From NCBI GenBank assembly GCA_900556455.1, contig USOV01000003.1, forward strand, positions 1 through 40,885: 40,885 nucleotides of DNA, given 5' to 3'. The stretch is from an uncultured Clostridium sp. Its GTDB lineage: Bacteria > Bacillota > Clostridia > TANB77 > CAG-508. This document shows positions 1 through 6,247 of the stretch, piece by piece (the first letter of the stretch is position 1; each line of letters begins with the position of its first letter). Position numbers and translations under genes: made by a program. A model generated the notes under the pieces. It had not been told where the DNA came from, did no database searches, and saw nothing but the letters and a program-made list of their open reading frames with translations.

Positions 1-267
1 TATTGGTTTGAAATTATATTGAACTTTTTCTATATTATCTATGCTTGTTATATCATTTAAATTTATATTATTTACATTATTGGCCGAAATAAAAAGCACT
101 CTATTTTTTATATTATTCTCAATTTCATCTTTATAAAACTTTTTAACTAGTATATTAAAATCAAGCATTACCATTAACAATCCCAAAGTAATGGTTATGC
201 TTAATACATATAATAGTAATTTTTTATTTCTAACAAAACTTGTAAAAGCCGGTTTTAATAATCTCAT
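1..267 (-). CDS. FtsX-like ABC transporter permease, partial
   Basis: Only the first 89 codons are present; the gene runs off the left edge. The ATG at 267 follows a good ribosome binding site (AAGGAG, 6 nt spacing). The protein begins MRLLKPAFTSFVRNKK, followed by one strongly hydrophobic segment (about residues 15-38) and then a polar, Asn-rich region. This is the usual start of MacB/FtsX-type permeases: a short cytoplasmic amphipathic stretch, TM1, then an extracellular domain. It lies downstream of an ATPase and another permease on the same strand, so it is probably the second permease subunit of that exporter. The family call rests on topology and context, since the diagnostic C-terminal FtsX domain is outside the window. 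Confidence 0.6.
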   Translation of the reverse strand, partial: MRLLKPAFTSFVRNKKLLLYVLSITITLGLLMVMLDFNILVKKFYKDEIENNIKNRVLFISANNVNNINLNDITSIDNIEKVQYNFKPI

Positions 268-284
268 ATATAACTCCTTACTTT

Positions 285-345
285 ATTTTTATGGAGCACA
301 CTGTGCTCCGCTACAATTTTTCATAAACTATTTAACACTATCTTA
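285..345 (-). repeat. Dispersed hairpin repeat, copy 1
   Basis: On the minus strand, directly after the stop codon of the 343-1578 permease, the sequence reads AGATAGTGTTAA, then AAAATTGTAGC, then a hairpin GGAGCAC-agt-GTGCTCC, then ATAAAAATAAA. A nearly identical element (about 60 nt) follows truB at 6744-6805. It is non-coding, palindromic and sits just after a stop codon in both places, like a small REP/MITE-type intergenic repeat. No U-tract follows the hairpin, so it is not a clear terminator. Confidence 0.75.
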
Positions 346-1578
346 TTTTTTTATATTTTTAATAACTGTAGCTTTATTAACAATATTATAACTAGCAATA
401 ACATTACCAAACATTGATATTATTAAAGACATGAAGAAGCTATATAAAAATGTTTTATATCCTATAATGAATTTTATTTTTCTCAGTTCAGGACTTGCGT
501 TTTGAAGTACTAAGTATAATATTCCTACAACTATAGAAACAAATATACAAGATAATATAAAGCCTGTTATTGCAGTAATAACAGATTCCATGATAACAGA
601 ATACCAAAGGTTTCTTTTATTATATCCAAAAGCTTTTAATAACCCTAGCTCATACTTTCTTTCTTCGGCAGTTTTTATTACATTTATTATTATATTAGAT
701 AGTGCTATAATCATTGTGCAAATTGAAAGTACTGTACAAATACTCTCTATTATATCAATTAATTCTGTATTTGGAACAGACCTCAAAAGTACATTATATC
801 CAAGCTTTTTTAGCTCATTCATAACTGGTTCTACATTTTCTGAATTGTCAACTATTGCTAATATCGGATCAAATTCATTGATATAATTGGAGTTTTTTGT
901 GATTTCATTTTGTATTTTCAAAATATCTTCAAAATTTATATAGCATTCATAATATTCGCCCATATTTATTTCTTGATCATAAACTCCCACAACTCTATAT
1001 TTTTCTTTTATAGTATTAATTCGTTGTGGGTATTCTTTCGAATAGTCATAGTTGTGATAAACTATTTCTATCTCTTTATTTAGTAAATCTTCTCCATCTA
1101 TTATCTCATTATCATTTGTAGAATTTTCTAAATTTTGTGGCTGAAATTTTTTTGGAACTATACATACATTTTTCTCATTTTTTTCTATTTTTCTTCCAGC
1201 AATAATTTGTGGTGAGATATCATTATCTGAACCTATTAAAGATAATGCTCCTGATGATTTTTCACCATCTATCGAATCTATATCTATATTTGTAGAATAT
1301 GCTTCCTGTGGTATGGCTTTTGCTACATTTTTTATTTTTTCTATGTTCTTTATAAAAGTCTTTTGATCAATATTTTCATAATTTGTTACATAAATACTTC
1401 TATATGATAAATTATTTTTTATATTTTTTTCTAATACATTATTTATGGAAGATGTAGCAATTGATGATAATATTAATATTGATAAGGAAATACCTATTAA
1501 AACACTATTTCTAAGAAAGGATTTTTTATTTCCTTTTATATTATTTATTGACATTAAATAATAATCTAGAATTTTCAT
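343..1578 (-). CDS. MacB/FtsX-family ABC transporter permease
   Basis: A 411-aa membrane protein. TM1 is at about residues 24-46, followed by a large extracellular domain (about 50-270) and three C-terminal TM segments (about 280-305, 330-360, 380-405), the classic FtsX/MacB topology. Family features include a conserved-looking stretch after TM2 (EERKYELGLLKAFGYNKR, the coupling region EIGLLRALG in relatives). Its ATG overlaps the stop of the upstream ATPase by 4 nt (ATGA), so the two are translationally coupled. Such transporters use ATP to drive mechanical transmembrane work, exporting or extracting peptides and lipoproteins rather than ordinary solutes. Given the neighbouring secreted protein and regulator, a role in export of, or immunity to, that protein is a reasonable inference. 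Confidence 0.85.
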   Translation of the reverse strand: MKILDYYLMSINNIKGNKKSFLRNSVLIGISLSILILSSIATSSINNVLEKNIKNNLSYRSIYVTNYENIDQKTFIKNIEKIKNVAKAIPQEAYSTNIDIDSIDGEKSSGALSLIGSDNDISPQIIAGRKIEKNEKNVCIVPKKFQPQNLENSTNDNEIIDGEDLLNKEIEIVYHNYDYSKEYPQRINTIKEKYRVVGVYDQEINMGEYYECYINFEDILKIQNEITKNSNYINEFDPILAIVDNSENVEPVMNELKKLGYNVLLRSVPNTELIDIIESICTVLSICTMIIALSNIIINVIKTAEERKYELGLLKAFGYNKRNLWYSVIMESVITAITGFILSCIFVSIVVGILYLVLQNASPELRKIKFIIGYKTFLYSFFMSLIISMFGNVIASYNIVNKATVIKNIKK

Positions 1579-2264
1579 AGTTCCTCCTTTATGACACCAT
1601 TATCCATATATAATATCTTATCTGCATACTTTTTCACGATGTCATTATGGGTAACAACAATCACTGTTTTGCCTTCTTTAGTTAATTTCTTTAATTCTAC
1701 AAAAACAATTTTCTCATTTTCTTCATCTAAATTCCCAGTAGGTTCATCAGCTAATATAAAATTTGGATCATTAGCCAAAGCTCTAGCTATTGCTACTCTT
1801 TGTTGTTCTCCTCCTGAAAGTTCTCTTGGGTAATGATTAATTCTTTTTTCCAGCCCAAATTTTTTTAATAATTCCATCGCTCTGGAATTGCGTTCACTTT
1901 TTTTTATTTTTGGATTTATATACATAGGTAGCATTACATTTTCTATAGCTTTTAATTTTGGATTTAGATAAAATGACTGAAAAATGAATCCTATTTGTTC
2001 CATTCTAATATACGATTTTTCATTCTCGGATAACGCTTGTATATTTTTTCCATTAAGGTATAACTCACCACTAGATAAACTATCTAATAATCCTAAGATT
2101 TGTATGAGTGTACTTTTTCCTGCACCAGAATGTCCCATAATAGCATAAAACATTTCACTTTTTATACTAACCGATACATTGTTTAACGCATATATTTTTT
2201 TATCACCATTTTTAAATATCTTATTTCCTTTATTTAAAATCATTTCATAACTCATAAGCCACAT
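1575..2264 (-). CDS. ABC transporter ATP-binding protein (LolD/MacB type)
   Basis: ATPase of the exporter, with all motifs present: Walker A GHSGAGKST, Q-loop in GFIFQS, signature LSGGEQQRVAIARAL, Walker B ILADEPTGNLD, and the switch histidine in VVTHND. The TGNLDE after Walker B is typical of the LolD/MacB/FtsE subgroup that pairs with FtsX-type permeases. The start is uncertain: a TTG at 2294 would lie inside the upstream inverted repeat; ATG 2264 has AAAGGAG only 3 nt away; ATG 2255 and ATG 2243 (MILNKGN, closest to the family start) also lack ideal spacing. I chose 2264. It overlaps the permease by 4 nt. Together with the permeases it forms a tripartite exporter operon downstream of the secreted-protein gene. 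Confidence 0.9.
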   Translation of the reverse strand: MWLMSYEMILNKGNKIFKNGDKKIYALNNVSVSIKSEMFYAIMGHSGAGKSTLIQILGLLDSLSSGELYLNGKNIQALSENEKSYIRMEQIGFIFQSFYLNPKLKAIENVMLPMYINPKIKKSERNSRAMELLKKFGLEKRINHYPRELSGGEQQRVAIARALANDPNFILADEPTGNLDEENEKIVFVELKKLTKEGKTVIVVTHNDIVKKYADKILYMDNGVIKEEL

Positions 2265-2280
2265 ATACTCCTTTTTATCT

Positions 2281-2316
2281 ATAACTATAGACAATTTATT
2301 AATTGTCTATAGTTAT
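2281..2316 (-). repeat. Perfect 16-bp inverted repeat between secreted-protein and ABC genes
   Basis: ATAACTATAGACAATT, a 4-nt loop, and its exact reverse complement. It follows the stop of the secreted-protein gene by about 10 nt and precedes the ATPase ribosome binding site. There is no U-run after it on the minus strand, so an mRNA processing/stability hairpin or partial attenuator that lowers transporter expression relative to the secreted protein is likelier than a full terminator. Confidence 0.7.
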
Positions 2317-2326
2317 AATTTAAATA

Positions 2327-2746
2327 TTAGTCATAACATGTCATACTTACAGGATTTGCATAAAATGTTGCCCCTCTTCCATACGTAGAGAAATAATAGT
2401 AATATTTGCCAGTGTCATAATTTCCCATATAGAACGAATATGTTTTTAATTGTGATATCTCAATATTATCTTTAGACGATACTGTGGTATCACTAAAGAA
2501 CCCATCTTTTACTAAAGATATATACATTTTACCCGCTACAGGCAATTGAGTAATTGTAAGAGAAATGCTATGATTTCTTTGATTATATTGTCTGGTGCCT
2601 CCTTGACATGTAGTATTTCCTGCTAGCATATCCAAATATGATGTATATGTTGTACTTGCTGCAAATACTTTTGAGCAAACCGCAAGCAAAGATATAACGA
2701 TTACTATCATGCTTATAACAAAAAGTATCTTTTCTTTTCTTGGCAT
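2327..2746 (-). CDS. Small secreted protein, possible peptide effector/toxin
   Basis: A 139-aa protein with a clear signal peptide: MPRKEK, a hydrophobic core (about residues 8-24), and a probable cleavage site at KVFA-AS. The mature part (about 108 aa) has only two cysteines, one near the N-terminus (TTCQGG) and one near the C-terminus (MTCYD), suitable for one disulfide. It is rich in Thr/Ser/Tyr with alternating beta-type patterning. ATG 2746 is chosen because GGAGGGGGTGAT precedes it by 6 nt; the longer reading from 2767 would translate that ribosome binding site. I do not recognise a family. Its own promoter carries the same tandem repeat as the regulator gene, and an ABC exporter follows, so a bacteriocin-, cannibalism- or signalling-type product is plausible but unproven. 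Confidence 0.75.
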   Translation of the reverse strand: MPRKEKILFVISMIVIVISLLAVCSKVFAASTTYTSYLDMLAGNTTCQGGTRQYNQRNHSISLTITQLPVAGKMYISLVKDGFFSDTTVSSKDNIEISQLKTYSFYMGNYDTGKYYYYFSTYGRGATFYANPVSMTCYD

Positions 2747-2798
2747 AATATCACCCCCTCCATACACTTGAATGGTTATAACCTCTTGTTTAATTCGT

Positions 2799-2850
2799 AT
2801 TATACATGTTTATCTACTTTTTTTCTACAAAAAGATATAAAAAGATACAT
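2799..2850 (-). promoter_or_regulatory. Promoter of secreted-protein gene with tandem TATCTTTTT repeat
   Basis: A TATAAT -10 at 2799-2804 has no good -35 at 17 nt. Immediately upstream, at 2825-2850, lie two direct copies of TATCTTTTT spaced 11 nt apart (ATGTATCTTTTT then ATATCTTTTTG). This is where an activator would bind to rescue a promoter with a poor -35. The same repeat occurs upstream of the response-regulator gene. The repeat abuts the regulator's stop codon. Confidence 0.6.
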
Positions 2851-2851
2851 T

Positions 2852-3571
2852 CTATATTAATTTATTAAGAATTGTATTAATTACTGTTTTTACTTTTGGT
2901 TTAGTATCTTCACAATAATGGAAATAATTTTTTAATGTGTCTAATTTACAGGCAAGGTACATCTCATTAGTTTCTCTTACTATACTGCATTTTATATTAT
3001 GGACACTTTTATTGTAGCGAGATGCAATTATTGGATAAACACTTTTAGTAAGATTATCTAAATATTTGTTTCTGTTATTATGCATATAATGTATAGTATC
3101 AATAAGATATGTCGTTCCATTGTGTGAAAGATTATAACCTAAATAAAGCAATTCTTCTGTGATTTTATTACTGATTTGTTTATCAAATTTCACTTGTTCT
3201 TTATATTCTATTAATTCATTGATATTTTCAATAATATCAATAAGACTTAATGATTTATCTAGCACTTTATAAATCATCTCATTATTAGTTATGTTTTTTA
3301 TTGATTCACGCTCTCCAGAAATTATAATACATGATTTTTCATATTTTTGTTTTTCTTCTATTCGCTTTAAAACTTCCTCTCCATTATATATTGGCATTTT
3401 GTAATCTAATAAGATTACATCAATATTGTGTTTACTATTTAATAAGTTTAATGTTTTTTGACCATCTTCAGCAATCCCGCATACTCTGATATTTTCATTT
3501 TTTTGATTAATATAATTCATTAATAATGTTGCAAAATGTATATTATCATCAGCAATTACAACATTTACCAT
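2852..3571 (-). CDS. Spo0A-family response regulator (paralogue or orphan)
   Basis: A 239-aa, two-domain regulator. Residues 1-118 form a receiver domain: acidic pair in VVIADDN, phospho-acceptor Asp in VILLDYKMP, conserved Ser in IISGE and Lys in VLDKS. Residues about 135-239 match the Spo0A C-terminal DNA-binding fold: YLIDTIHYMHNN, then LTKSVYPIIASRYN, then a recognition-helix-like KCSIVRETNEMYL. It is probably not the canonical Spo0A, since it is divergent in the effector domain and no spoIVB is next to it. No histidine kinase is adjacent, so phosphate may come from the sporulation phosphorelay. The start follows GAGGTGAT at good spacing. It has its own promoter and is followed by the secreted-protein gene. 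Confidence 0.85.
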   Translation of the reverse strand: MVNVVIADDNIHFATLLMNYINQKNENIRVCGIAEDGQKTLNLLNSKHNIDVILLDYKMPIYNGEEVLKRIEEKQKYEKSCIIISGERESIKNITNNEMIYKVLDKSLSLIDIIENINELIEYKEQVKFDKQISNKITEELLYLGYNLSHNGTTYLIDTIHYMHNNRNKYLDNLTKSVYPIIASRYNKSVHNIKCSIVRETNEMYLACKLDTLKNYFHYCEDTKPKVKTVINTILNKLI

Positions 3572-3593
3572 TTTATCACCTCACATTTATTAT

Positions 3594-3660
3594 TTTATAT
3601 ATTGAATCAATCTTTCTTTACTTTAAAATATCCTTTGTATCTTTTTGTATCTCTTTTTGC
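3594..3660 (-). promoter_or_regulatory. Promoter of Spo0A-like regulator with the same tandem repeat
   Basis: A TATAAA -10 lies at 3594-3599. At 3635-3660 the plus strand reads TTGTATCTTTTT then GTATCTCTTTTTGC, two direct copies of the motif found before the secreted-protein gene, but in inverted orientation relative to transcription. Sharing of an unusual tandem motif by the regulator and its downstream gene is what an autoregulated response regulator would produce. Confidence 0.5.
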
Positions 3661-3678
3661 ACCTGTTTTTTCTTTTCG

Positions 3679-4033
3679 TTATTCTAGTTCGTTTAATCGT
3701 GCAAAGTAACCATTTTCATAACCTCTGTTATGGTCCTATATTTACATCATAAATAGCTATTTCTTCTATATGTCCTATATAACTCGGCAGCCCTTCATTT
3801 GATGTTCCTTCTTTTACAGTAGTTTTTAAATTTATTCTTTCAATTGTCAGGATTCCAATCACAGATTCATTTCAAACTTCTTCATTATCATAAATAACAT
3901 TTTTAAATTTGTCGTCTGTTTCTATATCATTTATATCAACCCTTCTTTTAATATTACTATTCGATATAAATACCAAGATTCCTACAATTAATATGAATAT
4001 TATTGTTAGACAAATTTTTATAACTTTTTTCAA
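3679..4033 (-). pseudogene. Decayed class D-like sortase fragment
   Basis: Reading minus from TTG 4033 gives LKKVIKICLTIIFILIVGIL (membrane anchor), a polar linker, an in-frame TGA (codon after NEEV), then NESVIGILTIERINLKTTV, KEGTSNEGLPSYIGHIEE and AIYDVNIG. One base then has to be dropped (GGACCATAAC for GGACATAAC) to continue GHNRGYENGYFARLNELE before a TAA. That order, with the substrate-loop EGTS and catalytic-His motif GHNRG, is typical of class D sortases. The part carrying the catalytic cysteine and arginine is missing. With a nonsense codon, a frameshift and a truncated end it is a pseudogene. The frameshift here is not at CGG, unlike the other broken genes in this window. Confidence 0.7.
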
Positions 4034-4236
4034 AACTGCGCATCCTAACCAACAAGTTCGAATTCTTTATTTATTACTTTATATATTTTTAATTCCTTAT
4101 AATGAAATGAGTGAATATTTGACTCGTAAAATCTAGGAAATTTAGAAGGGTTTGATATAGTTGAACTTGAGGATATTGTGCTTGGAATACTTCATAAATC
4201 TATGATCGAAAAGATTTGGAAAAGCATTTTTATAGC
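4034..4236. other. Remnant intergenic stretch
   Basis: No complete gene. The plus strand reads GFDIVELEDIVLGILHKSM in one frame near 4150-4210 without a plausible start or ribosome binding site, which may be debris of an older coding region next to the sortase remnant. Confidence 0.35.
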
Positions 4237-4264
4237 GAAAGAGCAGTCATTTGACTGCTCTTTC
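4237..4264 (-). terminator. Hairpin after the 67-aa ORF
   Basis: Perfect 13-bp stem GAAAGAGCAGTCA / TGACTGCTCTTTC with a 2-nt loop centre, 7 nt after the stop of the 4271-4474 gene. The following U-tract is weak, so it may be a 3'-end stabiliser as much as a terminator. Confidence 0.5.
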
Positions 4265-4270
4265 ACTTGA

Positions 4271-4474
4271 TTACTTGTGCTTCCGTTCTGCGCCGCCGAG
4301 TGCCGCACCCATTTTCCCAGACTTGGTATTGTAATAGATGTGGTCACCCGTTTTTGTGTCCTTGACGTTCATTTGGGTCACATTAATCTCATGAGACTTC
4401 TTGTCCCCCTCAATGTTACTCCAGGAGACTTTTCCGTCTTGGACCACCCGTGCAGAAGAAGTGTGGCTTTTCAT
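4271..4474 (-). CDS. 67-aa protein of unknown function, compositionally foreign
   Basis: A small, basic, soluble protein beginning MKSHTSSARVVQDGKVSW and ending GGAERKHK, with no TM segment or signal peptide. I do not recognise its family. It is visibly richer in G+C than every neighbour and uses codons such as GTC, CTC, GGC and CGG that neighbours avoid, which points to recent transfer. It has a strong promoter, a GGGG ribosome binding site and a downstream hairpin, so it is likely expressed. It contains two in-frame CGG codons (4446-4448 and 4276-4278 region), read here as arginine. If CGG causes +1 shifting in this host, the first would truncate it to about 31 residues. This makes it the main exception to the CGG pattern seen elsewhere in the window. 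Confidence 0.6.
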   Translation of the reverse strand: MKSHTSSARVVQDGKVSWSNIEGDKKSHEINVTQMNVKDTKTGDHIYYNTKSGKMGAALGGAERKHK

Positions 4475-4523
4475 GGTAAAAACCCCTTTTTCAAATACTA
4501 ATCTATTTCTAGATTGCTATATT

Positions 4524-4552
4524 ATTTTAGCATTTTTATCTGATTATGTCAA
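4524..4552 (-). promoter_or_regulatory. Strong sigma-A promoter for the 67-aa ORF
   Basis: Consensus TTGACA (4547-4552), 17-nt spacer ending in TGC (extended -10), TAAAAT (4524-4529). Confidence 0.8.
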
Positions 4553-4644
4553 CCTTTTTTGATGTTTAAAATAGATTAACAGATTTTTTAATAAAAATCC
4601 AGAAATTTCATCAAAAAACTTTGCGAAAATTTGTTTCTTTTATG

Positions 4645-4833
4645 TTGATTTATTTTTAATTGTATGCTATATTAGTTCACATAGGAAATGATAAGCAACT
4701 ACATAAATAAAAGAAGCTCACATCTGTAAATTTGATGATTTAGATGTGAGTTTTTATATCTATTCGGCAAAACCACGTTTGTGGATTTGTCATTTCCTAT
4801 TTTTATTATACTAAAATAACTTAATAAAATCAA
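4645..4833. ncRNA. Locus of two convergent promoters sharing one hairpin; candidate small RNA pair
   Basis: Plus-strand promoter: TTGATT 4645-4650, 17 nt, TATATT 4668-4673. Minus-strand promoter: TTGATT 4828-4833, 17 nt, TATAAT 4805-4810. Both predicted transcripts start close to the same sequence, ATAGGAAATGA(T/C)AA (plus 4681-4694; minus 4800-4787, an inverted repeat), and both run into the hairpin CTCACATC...GATGTGAG (4717-4750), which has a T-run on the plus side and a T-rich stretch on the minus side. Each transcript could encode a micro-ORF (13 codons at 4688-4729 plus; 17 codons at 4793-4740 minus), but without good ribosome binding sites. The design resembles convergent sRNA or type I antitoxin loci that share a bidirectional terminator. 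No known RNA family is recognised. Confidence 0.4.
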
Positions 4834-4864
4834 TGCTATTTTAAAAAATATGTAATATTCACTG

Positions 4865-4885
4865 ACAAAACATATAATGTTTTGT
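4865..4885 (-). terminator. Hairpin downstream of tRNA-Glu
   Basis: ACAAAACAT-ata-ATGTTTTGT, a 9-bp stem beginning about 27 nt after the tRNA 3' end. A run of T appears only some 15 nt later on the minus strand, so termination efficiency is uncertain. Confidence 0.4.
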
Positions 4886-4911
4886 ATCTGTAGTTCAAAC
4901 AGATTCTTTAT

Positions 4912-4986
4912 TGGTGACCCGTACGGGAATCGAACCCATGATTCCACCTTGAGAGGGTGGCGTCTTAACCGCTTGACCAACGGGCC
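4912..4986 (-). tRNA. tRNA-Glu (anticodon CTC)
   Basis: A 75-nt cloverleaf. Acceptor GGCCCGT pairs with ACGGGTC; the D-loop contains GGTCAAGCGGTTAAG; anticodon stem CCACC/GGTGG encloses loop CTCTCAA, giving anticodon CTC for GAG codons. The T-arm has GGTTCGATTCC and CCA is encoded. It starts 3 nt after the mrnC stop codon, so it is probably processed from the rbgA-mrnC transcript. A CTC isoacceptor is usually accompanied by a TTC one elsewhere. Confidence 0.95.
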
Positions 4987-4988
4987 AT

Positions 4989-5363
4989 TTATTCGATTGT
5001 CATATGTAGTATTTCTTCTAGTCTTTCTCTTTGGTTGCTTAGGTAAAGGTATCCTATTAAGCCTTCAAATGCTGTTGCATACATATAATCTGCTGGGTCT
5101 GCATTTTTGGCCACATGATGATTTTGTGTATTTCTTGCTCTTCTTACTATTTCTTGTTCTTTTTCTGTTAATTTGTCATATATTTTTTGCAAAATTCCTG
5201 CTTGTGCTTGTGCTTTTACAAAATTTATTGCTTTTACATGTAGTTTATGTGGTTTTAAATTTGTTGTTTCTACTAAATATGTTCTTATATACACTTCATA
5301 AATACTATCTCCAACATAAGCCCATGTTAGAGGTGACATTGTTTCTACTTTATTTATTTCCAT
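4989..5363 (-). CDS. mrnC: Mini-ribonuclease III (MrnC)
   Basis: A 124-aa protein with a single RNase III catalytic domain and no dsRNA-binding domain, the hallmark of Mini-III, which trims the ends of 23S rRNA precursors in Firmicutes. Motif 1 is WAYVGDSIYEVYIR (catalytic Asp/Glu region). The second acidic cluster is FEGLIGYLYLSN, and the RNA-contact region RARNTQNHHVAKNADPADY is also present. Length matches the family. The gene overlaps the end of rbgA by 14 nt, so translation is coupled. A ribosome binding site (TTGGAG) precedes ATG 5363. It is followed directly by tRNA-Glu. The pairing with rbgA, a 50S assembly GTPase, fits a ribosome-maturation unit. Confidence 0.93.
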   Translation of the reverse strand: MEINKVETMSPLTWAYVGDSIYEVYIRTYLVETTNLKPHKLHVKAINFVKAQAQAGILQKIYDKLTEKEQEIVRRARNTQNHHVAKNADPADYMYATAFEGLIGYLYLSNQRERLEEILHMTIE

Positions 5364-6235
5364 TTATTTGCTCCAATGTTATTCTGCCTATTTTTCCAGT
5401 TCTGAAGTCATTTAATATCATATTTGATACTTTTTCATAATCTATTTCTCCCCCAGAAATAATAGCTCCTCTTTTTCTTGCGATTATATTCATTAATTCT
5501 ATAATGTTGTTTTTTTCATCTTTTGATATTATACTATTTTGTTCCTCTTCTGTCAATTTATATTTTAATATTATTTTATCTTTGTAGTCTTTGTATAATA
5601 ATTTTAATAATTGATATGCTACATCTGTTTTAGGCATAACTTCATCTTTTATTGCTCCTACATATGCTAAATTTAGTGCTACTTGTTCATCTTCAAATTT
5701 TGGCCATAAAACTCCTGGTGTATCTAATAATTCTATATTTTGTCCTATTCTTACCCATTGTTTTTGTTTTGTAACACCAGGTCTATTGCCCACTTCTGCT
5801 GTTTTCTTATTCACTAATCTATTTATTAATGATGATTTTCCTACATTTGGTATTCCTATTATCATTATTCTAATATTTCTTTTTGTTCTACCTTTTTGTG
5901 CTGCTTTTTCTAAATCTTCTTCCATAAGTTTTTGAACTAATTTTAAAACTTCCTTAGTTCCTTTTCCAAGGTTAGAGTCTGTAGGTATTGCTGTTATGTT
6001 ATTTTGTTTAAAGTACCCAATCCATTTTCCGAGTTTGTTTTTCATCTGCCAAATCACTTTTATTCAATAGTACTATTTTTTTCTTATTTTTAGTAATATT
6101 TTGAATATCTGGATTTTGACTAGATATTGGAATTCTAGCATCTAATATTTCTATTACTACATCTATTAATTTTAGGTCTTCTATTATTTGCTTTTTTGTT
6201 TTAAGCATATGACCTGGATACCAGTTAATATTCAT
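5350..6235 (-). CDS. rbgA: Ribosome biogenesis GTPase RbgA (YlqF), read across a +1 shift at CGG
   Basis: A circularly permuted GTPase needed for late 50S assembly. The 5' frame (6235-6032) gives MNINWYPGHMLKTKKQ and the G4 motif NKSD. It then meets in-frame CGG at 6031-6029 and would stop seven codons later. Dropping only the C (6031) continues as ...KQT-G-KWIGYFKQ, then G1 GIPNVGKSS, G2 around NRPGVT, G3 DTPG and the C-terminal RNA-binding domain, 294 aa in all (B. subtilis protein about 282). No other change is needed. The gene is essential or important in relatives, so a true null is unlikely. It is cotranscribed with mrnC (14-nt overlap) and follows a membrane-protein gene. Alternatives for the shift are an extra A in the nearby A-runs, or sequencing error. 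Confidence 0.88.
6029..6031 (-). other. In-frame CGG at +1 shift site in rbgA
   Basis: Context ACT CGG AAA in the zero frame; ACT (C) GGA AAA TGG in the restored frame. Glycine is inserted between T and K. Zero-frame stop TAA seven codons on. Confidence 0.7.
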
Positions 6236-6247
6236 CTTTTACTCCTT

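Noticed and set aside
3679..4033. Treating the sortase break as another CGG-type recoding site
   Set aside because: The extra base precedes CAT, not GGN; there is also a TGA stop and the catalytic end is missing, so it is ordinary decay.
3909..4136. 75-aa plus-strand ORF over the sortase remnant
   Set aside because: It is antisense to the sortase membrane anchor; the minus strand gives recognisable sortase motifs.
4645..4833. Interpreting the convergent locus as a par/Fst-type toxin-antitoxin
   Set aside because: The 5' repeats are inverted in DNA, so the two RNAs would carry identical rather than complementary 5' ends, and no hydrophobic toxin peptide is encoded.
4699..4980. 93-aa minus-strand ORF across the tRNA-Glu gene
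   Set aside because: It reads through the tRNA, a promoter and a hairpin; composition is non-protein-like.
4877..5440. Long plus-strand ORF opposite tRNA-Glu, mrnC and rbgA
   Set aside because: Leu/Phe-rich antisense shadow of real minus-strand genes and a tRNA; no RBS, no recognisable protein.
6038..6042. Explaining the rbgA break by an extra A in the A-run
   Set aside because: Possible for this gene alone, but the five other breaks cannot be explained by homopolymers and all share CGG; kept only as an alternative.
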